From NCBI GenBank assembly GCA_023229765.1, contig JALNYO010000009.1, forward strand, positions 56,477 through 120,476: DNA of 64,000 bases, written 5' to 3'. Both the position numbers and the translations under genes were made by a program. The notes below the pieces were generated by a model. It was not told the DNA's origin. It was given only the letters and a program-made list of their open reading frames with translations, and made no database searches. Below, one piece after another: positions 58,601 through 64,000 of the stretch. The stretch comes from Syntrophales bacterium. Lineage in GTDB: Bacteria; Desulfobacterota; Syntrophia; Syntrophales; UBA5619. Position 1 is the stretch's first letter; the number at the start of each line of letters is the position of its first letter.

Positions 58601-59812
58601 ATGAAGGAATATAATCTTTTGGAAAAACTGGCCGAGGCGAGCCCCGGAATGGAGATCTGGTGGGACGCCTCGCCGCTGACCTATGAGAACTGGCGGCGCA
58701 AGCTCCTTGCTGAAACCCCTGCGGCGGATAAAGCGACGCTGGAGCGTCAGTTGACCAGACTGTTCAATCCCGCTCATCCGGAAGACTCGCTCGTTCGCGG
58801 CGTTACCACCAATCCGGCGATTTCCCTGCAGGCGATCAGCGAAGATCCGGGGTACTGGAAAGAGGTTGCCTTTGGGATGATCGCAAAAAAACCGGGAATA
58901 GACAAGGAATCCCTCTTCTGGCTGCTCTACAAGGAGGTTGTCAAACGGGGCTCCGACATGCTTTTGCCCCTTTTTGAAAAATCCGGTTACCGCGAAGGCT
59001 ACCTTTCCGGACAGGTCGATCCGCGCAAGTCTTTTGACAAGGCGGCGATGATCTCCCAGGCAAAGGAGATTGCCGCCATCAACCCCAATGTCATGGTCAA
59101 AATTCCCGGTACGAAGGAAGGGTACGAGGTTCTGGAATTACTCACTTCCTGGGGTATTTCGACAAACAATACGCTGGCTTTTATCATGTCGCAGTTGATG
59201 GACGGCGCGAAAGCCGTGCAAAGGGGACTGGAAACCGCCCGGAAGAACAACGTCGATCTGACGAAGTGGCGCTCCGTGATCACCATGATGGAGGCGCGTT
59301 TCGGTGATCTGGGCGGATTGCGGGATTTCGCCCGCGCCGAGGGGATCGAGCTTTCCGAGGCCGAGGTCAGGCTTGCCGAAATGGCGATTCTCAAGAAGGC
59401 CTACCGCCTCTTTCACGAGGGAAACTATCCCAGCAAGCTTCTTTCCTGCTCGCTCCGGCTGGGGCCGACGGTTGACGGCAAGGCGCGCATCTGGCATCTC
59501 GAGGAAAAGGCCGGCGGCGGCATCGTCCTTACCTGTCCTCCGTCATTTATTGCCGATGTGATAAAGTTTGCCGATCAGGATGACATTGTTTTCGAAAAGG
59601 GCCGCATCGAAAAGGACATCCCGCAGGATGTGATGGAAAAGCTGCTCAAGGTTCCCTACTTTGCACGGGGATACGCGGAAGACGGCTACACTCGCGACGA
59701 GTACAAGGACCATCCCTCCCTCGTGAAGACCGCCGGACAGTTCAACAAGGCCACCGACGACATGGTGGAATTCTCCCGCAAATGCCTCGAGGAGTTTGCA
59801 AAGCGGTCGTAA
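58601..59812 (+). CDS. Transaldolase-family protein
   Basis: This 403-residue TIM-barrel enzyme carries the Schiff-base Lys in NVMVKIPGTKEG (about residue 167). GVTTNPAI is the expected N-terminal strand motif. It is longer than TalB (about 317) and has a C-terminal extension (about 310-403) seen in some transaldolase-like proteins of anaerobes. The role may be pentose phosphate or another aldol transfer. It is bracketed by two copies of the same MITE. Confidence 0.87.
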   Translation: MKEYNLLEKLAEASPGMEIWWDASPLTYENWRRKLLAETPAADKATLERQLTRLFNPAHPEDSLVRGVTTNPAISLQAISEDPGYWKEVAFGMIAKKPGIDKESLFWLLYKEVVKRGSDMLLPLFEKSGYREGYLSGQVDPRKSFDKAAMISQAKEIAAINPNVMVKIPGTKEGYEVLELLTSWGISTNNTLAFIMSQLMDGAKAVQRGLETARKNNVDLTKWRSVITMMEARFGDLGGLRDFARAEGIELSEAEVRLAEMAILKKAYRLFHEGNYPSKLLSCSLRLGPTVDGKARIWHLEEKAGGGIVLTCPPSFIADVIKFADQDDIVFEKGRIEKDIPQDVMEKLLKVPYFARGYAEDGYTRDEYKDHPSLVKTAGQFNKATDDMVEFSRKCLEEFAKRS

Positions 59813-59831
59813 TTAGGCCAAAAATGTAATG

Positions 59832-59875
59832 GGGGTCAGAGTGACATTAGGCAATCTTACTCTGGCCCCTTCTTT
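59832..59875 (+). terminator. Terminator-like hairpin after the transaldolase gene
   Basis: GGGGTCAGAGT pairs with ACTCTGGCCCC around a 16-nt loop, with one mismatch, followed by TTCTTTC. A related ACTCTGTCCCC sequence occurs at 62419-62429. The T run is imperfect, and GGGGTCAGAGT-type sequences are also found near REP-associated transposase repeats. Confidence 0.45.
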
Positions 59876-59926
59876 CGCTGCTGTCCCTTGTCAATATCTT
59901 CCCAACATCATTCAAGATATTATTCC

Positions 59927-60079
59927 GAGCCAATTGCAAAACTCCCAACGCTGTCATTCCCGCGACGCTTCTGGGCGGGAAAACGAAGTTTAATGTTCAT
60001 AATCCAGTTTTTAACTATTTGAAATCATGGATGCCCGACAAAAGCATTCGGGCATGACACGGAGTTTTGCAATTACCTC
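59927..60079. mobile_element. Second copy of the AATTGCAAAAC MITE
   Basis: The ends pair over 19 bp with two mismatches (GAGCCAATTGCAAAACTCC and GGAGTTTTGCAATTACCTC). TTCC flanks both sides (59923-59926 and 60080-60083), the expected 4-bp duplication. Inside are GTCATTCCCGCG, the AACGAAGTTTAATGTTCATA core and GGGCATGACAC. The transaldolase gene lies between this copy and the one at 58322. Confidence 0.72.
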
Positions 60080-60113
60080 TTCCGTCATTATTTACTTTTT
60101 TACCAGCGTCCCC

Positions 60114-60398
60114 TTAATCGGTTAATCGAGTGATGCGCAGACCGTCAAATCTCGTAGAGCGCTTCATATAGGAATCGATATAACTGCATGACGGCACAAC
60201 TTTGACATTCAGAGATTGTGCATGCGTTAAGGCAGTCTCCGCCAGCGCAGCGGCGACGCCCTGGCCTCGCATTGCGTCCGGCACAAAGGTGTGAGTAAAC
60301 GTCCAAACGTTACCTGCCACCTGGTAGTCACAGACTGCCAGAGCGTCGCCACTGCTGTACTCAAACCTGCACTCCGCTTCGTTGTGAATAATATTCAT
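60114..60398 (-). CDS. Small GNAT-family N-acetyltransferase (YjdJ-like)
   Basis: This 94-residue protein matches the short GCN5-related family. The acetyl-CoA pyrophosphate loop is RGQGVAAALAE (about 44-54), and VVPSCSYIDSYMKR follows near residue 67. AAGGAGG precedes the ATG. It is 32 bp downstream of the YjbQ gene on the same strand. The substrate is unknown. Confidence 0.85.
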   Translation of the reverse strand: MNIIHNEAECRFEYSSGDALAVCDYQVAGNVWTFTHTFVPDAMRGQGVAAALAETALTHAQSLNVKVVPSCSYIDSYMKRSTRFDGLRITRLTD

Positions 60399-60430
60399 AA
60401 AGTAAAGCCTCCTTCCACGAACAAATCTAA

Positions 60431-60850
60431 TTATTCTCCGATTATCTTGACCAGAACCATTTTCCGCCTCCTGCCGTCAAACTCGCCATAGAAAATCTTT
60501 TCCCATGGGCCGAAGTCCAGCTTGCCCCCGGTGATGGCGATAACCACTTCCCGTCCCATCACCTGTCTTTTCAAATGAGCGTCCCCGTTGTCTTCTCCTG
60601 TCCGATTGTGCCGATATTGGGAAACAGGTTCATGCGGGGCGAGCTTTTCAAGCCAATCCTCATAGTCTTGATGCAGGCCGGATTCGTCGTCGTTTATGAA
60701 GACCGAGGCTGTGATATGCATGGCGTTCACAAGAATTAAACCATCCGTTACGCCGCTTGCCTCTATGCACTGTTCCACCTGTTCCGTAATGTTGACAAAC
60801 CCTCTGCGGGCAGGGATGTTGAACCATAATTCTTTCCGGTAAGATTTCAT
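60431..60850 (-). CDS. YjbQ/UPF0047-family protein
   Basis: This 139-residue protein has the UPF0047 signature: HITASVFINDDESGLHQD and HLKRQVMGREVVIAITGGKL with GPWEKIFYGEFDG. Family members complement thiamine-phosphate synthase weakly, but their physiological role is not settled. Its start lies 19 bp after the edge of an attC site (60870-60939), the spacing expected of a gene directly behind an integron recombination site. Confidence 0.88.
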   Translation of the reverse strand: MKSYRKELWFNIPARRGFVNITEQVEQCIEASGVTDGLILVNAMHITASVFINDDESGLHQDYEDWLEKLAPHEPVSQYRHNRTGEDNGDAHLKRQVMGREVVIAITGGKLDFGPWEKIFYGEFDGRRRKMVLVKIIGE

Positions 60851-61046
60851 AGATTTTCCGGCTCCAGTTATTTAACGTTTACAGTTCAATCGGCAGCAAT
60901 CAGCCGTCGCGTTTACGCCGATGCAACGGCTTGTTGGCGGATTTATATCCAACTAATTATTTTAAGATGCGGTATTCTTGAAAATTCATCAATATCCCTG
61001 TAGATATAACTTCAATTCTTTTTATTATTTTATTCCAACGTTTGAG
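60851..61046. other. Interval between yjbQ and the BrnT locus holding attC sites
   Basis: No gene is recognised. The interval contains one complete attC (60870-60939) and part of another (61033-61096). Between them, about 93 bp of AT-rich sequence has no open frame of note, which would make it a gene-less cassette if both sites are active. Confidence 0.5.
60870..60939 (-). repeat. Candidate integron attC site 2
   Basis: Read on the minus strand, CGCCAAC (a 5 of 7 match to RYYYAAC) is followed by AAGCC, the arm GTTGCATCGGC, a central spacer, the inverted arm GCCGATTGAAC and the core GTTAAAT (a perfect GTTRRRY). The inner arms pair at about 10 of 12 positions. Total length of 70 bp and the order of motifs fit attC. 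It has the same orientation as attC site 1. Confidence 0.55.
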
Positions 61047-61096
61047 CTAACCGGCACGCAGCTTTTTCGCGCGTCCGGTTGAGTGCTTCGTTAGGC
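61033..61096 (-). repeat. Candidate integron attC site 1 (overlaps antitoxin 3' end)
   Basis: Read on the minus strand, GCCTAAC (perfect RYYYAAC) is followed by GAAGCACTCAACCGG, a GC-rich spacer, CCGGTTAGCTCAAAC and GTTGGAA (one mismatch to GTTRRRY). The order, 64-bp length and imperfect internal symmetry closely resemble classic 59-base elements such as that of aadA1. The antitoxin coding sequence reads into it and ends at a TAG inside it. Confidence 0.68.
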
Positions 61097-61301
61097 GCTG
61101 TGTTGCTCTTGTAATTTCGAGAAGAGATCTTAAGGCATCATTCACAGCAGCCGAGCTGGTAAATGCCTCGGCTATTTCCGGTTCGAGGATGGCTACGTTA
61201 GCTCCTTCCTCTATCAGCCGCTTGAAGTACTTGCCGCGAACGGCCTTTGAATAATCAAAATCATATTCGGGGCGTTGTTCCTCTATAGTTTTAGTTTTCA
61301 T
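61047..61301 (-). CDS. BrnA-like antitoxin
   Basis: This 84-residue protein has the antitoxin pattern RPEYDFDYSKAVRGKYFKRL near its start and a ribbon-helix-helix-like segment (NVAILEPEIAEAFTSSAAVN) ahead of a basic tail. It should neutralise BrnT and repress the pair's promoter. Its start overlaps brnT by 11 bp. The last 14 codons and the stop lie inside an attC site, so part of its basic C-terminus is recombination-site sequence. Confidence 0.82.
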   Translation of the reverse strand: MKTKTIEEQRPEYDFDYSKAVRGKYFKRLIEEGANVAILEPEIAEAFTSSAAVNDALRSLLEITRATQRLTKHSTGRAKKLRAG

Positions 61302-61560
61302 GTCTTTTCCTCTCCAACATAGTTGCAGGACGTGCACTGATAATTCGTATCGCATCTCGTCTTTCCGTGTACGATACAACGAAAAGACGTCCTTGAGATG
61401 AATAACCAACGGTAATGAATCTGTCTTCTTCAATGGAGTGGTCTGGATCAGCAAACGTTGCTGATAAGGGATCATAGAACACGGTAACAGCTTCTTCAAA
61501 AGAAATTGCGTGTTTTCTTATATTCTTTCTCTCTTTATCCTTGTCCCACTCAAATTTCAT
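61291..61560 (-). CDS. brnT: BrnT-family ribonuclease toxin
   Basis: This 89-residue RelE-like toxin shows MKFEWDKDKERKNIRKHAISFEEA, VGYSSQGRLFVVSY and RIISARPATMLERKRHE (each a BrnT hallmark). It should cleave RNA when free. An extended -10 element TGGTATAAT lies about 30-39 nt upstream (complement of 61591-61599). BrnT-BrnA pairs are frequent passengers of mobile DNA, and here the pair sits beside attC sites. Confidence 0.9.
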   Translation of the reverse strand: MKFEWDKDKERKNIRKHAISFEEAVTVFYDPLSATFADPDHSIEEDRFITVGYSSQGRLFVVSYTERRDAIRIISARPATMLERKRHEN

Positions 61561-61590
61561 GATACCTTCCTGTGAAAGTCAGAGATATTT

Positions 61591-61599
61591 ATTATACCA
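61591..61599 (-). promoter_or_regulatory. Extended -10 promoter element for brnT
   Basis: On the minus strand TGGTATAAT contains a perfect TATAAT preceded by TGn, the extended -10 form that does not need a good -35 box. The -35 position reads CCCATT, a poor match. It lies about 31 nt before the brnT ATG. Confidence 0.5.
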
Positions 61600-61635
61600 A
61601 GTAATCTCTATAAAATGGGGGAAGTGTCCCTATAT

Positions 61636-62214
61636 TTAATATTTACCATTTTCTTGAAACTCACCAAATTTTTTCCCCTTCAGTGGTCGAAGATCAATAA
61701 CAGCACCGAACTTTCTGAAAGAGGCAAGGAATCTCTCGAAGTCATTCCCCCAGTAGATCATTGCACAGGACATGGGAGCGCCCTTTCCACCATTCTGACC
61801 ATTGACGAGGAACATAAGCCGTGTATCATAAAGGAAGCACACACCTGTTGCTGCACCAAAAACGTAATTCTTCCAGTATCCCGTATTTGTTGCCACGGGC
61901 ACAAGCGCAAGAACCTCAGACTTGTGTTCTTTATATGCTACGGCACACCTACACAACCATTTATTGATTGATGTGCCATGTTTTTTGTTAATTCCGTATG
62001 GAGGATTCACATAGATACTGGGAAAATCCCAACTCTCTCGGAGTCCGTCATGCTTGGGAAGTCGGTATTCCGTTCGGGCATTTACAATCGAATACTCGTT
62101 TGAACAGGGGTCAAGGTCAATGCTCCCGCCAAAAAAATCGCGCACGGCATTGACATACTTCTCCGGTGTTCCCCATTCTTGGCTTAACGTGTTGAGTGTT
62201 CGACCTGCTGTCAT
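61636..62214 (-). CDS. Phage-type DNA N6-adenine methyltransferase
   Basis: This protein of about 192 residues matches the phage Dam-like family. QEWGTPEKYVNAVRDFFGG is the conserved N-terminus, IDLDPCSNEY the SAM-proximal segment and YVNPPYG the catalytic NPPY motif. The ATG at 62214 follows AGGAGA; an ATG at 62232 has a weaker signal. No cognate restriction enzyme is adjacent. Such orphan methyltransferases usually come from prophages or plasmids. Confidence 0.85.
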   Translation of the reverse strand: MTAGRTLNTLSQEWGTPEKYVNAVRDFFGGSIDLDPCSNEYSIVNARTEYRLPKHDGLRESWDFPSIYVNPPYGINKKHGTSINKWLCRCAVAYKEHKSEVLALVPVATNTGYWKNYVFGAATGVCFLYDTRLMFLVNGQNGGKGAPMSCAMIYWGNDFERFLASFRKFGAVIDLRPLKGKKFGEFQENGKY

Positions 62215-62430
62215 CTGTGAATCTCCTGCCATTTCTTGTCTTCCATCGTTTCTCTCTCATGCCAACAGTAATTGGTACAATGTTAACAAGCAGTTCTATC
62301 AAATTAAAACGGTGATCATTTGGTTTATTTATCAAACACTTGCACCCCTGAATGTCAAGTCAAAATATTATGCTGTTTTTTAATATTTTCGGCTCGTTGT
62401 AATATCCGTGGCAGATTACTCTGTCCCCTT
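62215..62430. other. Intergenic region upstream of the methyltransferase
   Basis: No gene was seen in this AT-rich 216-bp gap. ACTCTGTCCCC at 62419-62429 resembles half of the hairpin at 59832-59869. TTGACTTGACATT on the minus strand near 62350-62362 includes a TTGACA-like box that could drive the methyltransferase. Confidence 0.35.
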
Positions 62431-63423
62431 TCAGCCGAAGATTACAGTCAGGGAGTCGGGGCTGTCTATGGTGTAGTCGGCGCCGGCCTGGATGAGAATA
62501 TCGCGGCTGTTTTTAGAGGCGGATGAAAGAAAAAGCGCGCCGATGGCGCGGTATTTCATTTTTGATGCCTTTGCGGCCTGCATGTCGTCGGGCATGTCGC
62601 CGACATAGAAGCGCTGGTCGAAAGAGGTGCCGAGCCGGTCAGACAGAAGGTCAATCATGAACGGGTTTGGTTTTTCCAGAGAAACACGAATATTATTCAC
62701 ACTGTAAAGCCGCTGTTCCTCCCTGATGCAGTCATCGTGGGTTACAACATCCCGGAAATACTTTCTGATGGCGAAGCGCTTCAGCGGGTGCTCCGCCTCC
62801 ATTTTTGGTCTGCCGGTGGCGATGGCGAGGGTGTGACGCAGGGACAAATCTTGAAGAATCGCCGCGTTGACGAGGAGTGATTCGTTGTTTATCAGACCTT
62901 CATCCTTGCTGAATTCAGGCTCAAGGTCGTATGCCGACCGGAATAGGGTAGGGCCGAGATAGATTTCCTGAAACATCCGCTTGATGATGTTGCCGGTTTT
63001 CACATCGCCCCGGAAACACTGCTCCACGAAAGATGATTTTCCGCTCCTCTGAAAGGCGGCAAGATCCGTCAGCGGAGCGCTGGATTTGTGAAGAAAATCA
63101 GCCAGTTTTTGAGCATCATGGGCGCGGATGGCGTTTTTGTAGGACACGCTGTCTGCCGAGGGGGCGCCTCCGGGAGGAGATTCGAACAGCGTGAAAAGCA
63201 GGTCGATTGTCCGCGCCGTCAGCTCCCAGTCGTTGTTAAGTCCGCCTGTCTGCTTCAACCTGAGCAGTTCTTCAAGCGAAAACAGCGGGTCCGGCAATTT
63301 GTCGAAATTTTTTGCCCCCGCTAAAAACAGCCTCGCCGTTTTTCGGACCGCCTCCCGGTAGGAGCCGGAGACGTCAATAAGGACGCCGTCCATGTCAAAC
63401 ACAATTAATTTATTTGATTTCAT
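62431..63423 (-). CDS. HAD-superfamily phosphatase
   Basis: This protein of about 330 residues has HAD motif I in FDMDGVLIDVSGSYREA, motif II ATGRP and motif IV VGDMPDDMQAA. The sequence GSYREAVRKT after motif I is typical of the IA-subfamily group sometimes fused to HisB in other bacteria. A long cap insertion (about residues 60-190) is present. The ATG at 63423 gives the normal short N-terminus; a frame extending to 63459 has a less likely start. The substrate is unknown. Confidence 0.8.
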   Translation of the reverse strand: MKSNKLIVFDMDGVLIDVSGSYREAVRKTARLFLAGAKNFDKLPDPLFSLEELLRLKQTGGLNNDWELTARTIDLLFTLFESPPGGAPSADSVSYKNAIRAHDAQKLADFLHKSSAPLTDLAAFQRSGKSSFVEQCFRGDVKTGNIIKRMFQEIYLGPTLFRSAYDLEPEFSKDEGLINNESLLVNAAILQDLSLRHTLAIATGRPKMEAEHPLKRFAIRKYFRDVVTHDDCIREEQRLYSVNNIRVSLEKPNPFMIDLLSDRLGTSFDQRFYVGDMPDDMQAAKASKMKYRAIGALFLSSASKNSRDILIQAGADYTIDSPDSLTVIFG

Positions 63424-63579
63424 AATATTGAAACAATTATTAAAGTGAAGCATCAGCAAATTGCCAAGGTAAATTCAATCTGCCTGCGTATTCATAAATC
63501 CCTGCCATTACCCTTTATTGAACTAAAACGAAAAAAGCCGCCGTGTTTGCGAGGTCGGCTGGCTTGAATTTTGGGCAAT

Positions 63580-63897
63580 TTAAAACGCAAATAGCCGCTG
63601 TAAAACGGAAATAACCTTAAACTGGATTTCTGGATCAAGAGAGCCGAGTCTTTTTATAAGTCGCCTTTTGTCTATTGTCCGTAGCTGATCCAACACTATA
63701 TGTCCTTTCCTGCTCTCAAATACGCAAGCTATTCTTGTTGGATATTCCTTCCCTGCCGTCGTCATCGGGGCAACTATGACGGTTTGGATATGCCGGTTCA
63801 TTTCGTCCGGTGAAATAATCACACATGGTCGTGTTTTCTTAATTTCAGAACCAACAGTAGGATCAAGATTGATTAAGAGCCTATCCGTAAATAACAT
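63580..63897 (-). pseudogene. mazF: MazF/PemK-type endoribonuclease toxin with 5' end replaced by IS sequence
   Basis: The 105-codon frame contains INLDPTVGSEIKKTRPCVI, MTTAGKEYP and VLDQLRTIDKRRL, all MazF hallmarks. The first seven codons (MLFTDRL) are the terminal inverted repeat of the adjacent IS (63877-63897). The normal N-terminal RGD(V/I)-type strand is missing, and no MazE antitoxin is seen before the IS. The active-site Arg in KTRP and the later Thr remain, so weak activity is possible, but disruption by insertion is the simplest reading. Confidence 0.75.
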
Positions 63898-64000
63898 TGG
63901 TTCTTTTTATTTTTCTCCAGCAGATAATGGAGAACGCTAATTGTATCAGAGCGATATAACTACCGGACAGCTTTTCATAACGCACCAGAAGCTTCCGGAA
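63877..64000 (-). mobile_element. End of an IS5-like insertion sequence with transposase C-terminus (runs off the window)
   Basis: On the minus strand from the window edge to a TAG at 63881, the frame encodes FRKLLVRYEKLSGSYIALI, QLAFSIICW and RKIKRTNVIYG, the C-terminal tail of an IS5/IS4-group DDE transposase. The end GAGCCTATCCGTAAATAAC (63877-63895) is the inferred terminal inverted repeat and is similar to the ends of the MITE at 5011-5189. The transposase stop overlaps the mazF start region. Confidence 0.72.

Larger units (their letters stand above)
59813..60113. other. Intergenic region with hairpin and second MITE copy
   Basis: This 301-bp gap holds the terminator-like hairpin at 59832-59875 and the MITE at 59927-60079. 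No gene was seen. Confidence 0.5.

Noticed and set aside
61636..62214. A complete restriction-modification system
   Set aside because: Only the methyltransferase is present; neither neighbour resembles a restriction endonuclease.

Overview
The window is a chromosomal segment of a Gram-negative, probably anaerobic or syntrophic bacterium, most likely a Desulfobacterota member close to Syntrophales. This is an inference from gene content and style: LptF/LptG, TolC-RND and Arn lipid A genes show an outer membrane, and acyl-CoA enzymes, a molybdenum hydroxylase and a probable selenoprotein fit that lineage. No rRNA, tRNA or CRISPR array was seen. || Layout. 1-5.0 kb (minus strand): a molybdenum hydroxylase operon (FAD, 2Fe-2S and molybdopterin subunits plus an XdhC-like maturation factor) behind a MarR regulator. 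5.0-5.2 kb: a MITE-like element. 5.4-9.2 kb: an MltD-like transglycosylase, convergent with ybeY-phoH and a small membrane protein. 9.2-10.2 kb: a decay zone with P-type ATPase and RHS fragments. 10.2-18.1 kb (minus): an HtrA/DegP protease, a two-component system, a radical SAM protein and comEC. 18.2-27.8 kb: a MaoC-type protein, an acyl-CoA ligase, purB, a PurF homologue without glutaminase residues, nadB (opposite strand), then tsaD-DUF2062-rsmA. 27.8-34.8 kb: a Crp/Fnr regulator with a perfect FNR-type box, a DUF2892 protein and a TolC/adaptor/RND efflux operon. 35.0-35.6 kb: thioredoxin followed by a 51-codon frame with an in-frame TGA, a candidate selenoprotein. 35.7-43.1 kb: panC, panD, DUF502, ahcY, lptF-lptG, a crotonase and a truncated metallopeptidase. 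43.5-47.1 kb: envelope-stress-like proteins (BON lipoprotein, beta-propeller/OmpA fusion, ZraP-like, SHOCT). 47.3-58.3 kb: a lipid A aminoarabinose cluster with two arnT genes flanking an OmpR-type two-component system, then arnB, arnC, ArnA split into two genes, and arnD. 58.3-64 kb: a transaldolase followed by an accessory zone with two MITE copies, GNAT and YjbQ genes, two integron-type attC sites beside a BrnT toxin-antitoxin pair, a phage-type adenine methyltransferase, a HAD phosphatase, a mazF whose start has been rewritten by an insertion sequence, and that IS running off the end. || How it works together. Most of the middle is housekeeping: pantothenate, purine and NAD synthesis, rRNA maturation, tRNA modification and LPS export. 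Overlaid are envelope-defence systems (HtrA with a two-component system, RND efflux under a Crp/Fnr switch, Arn modification under a PmrAB-like pair). Small mobile repeats pepper the intergenic spaces, including inside the arn operon. The most unusual signals are the candidate UGA-selenocysteine peptide at 34987-35142, the attC pair with the BrnT locus at 60870-61560, and the IS-rewritten mazF at 63580-63897.
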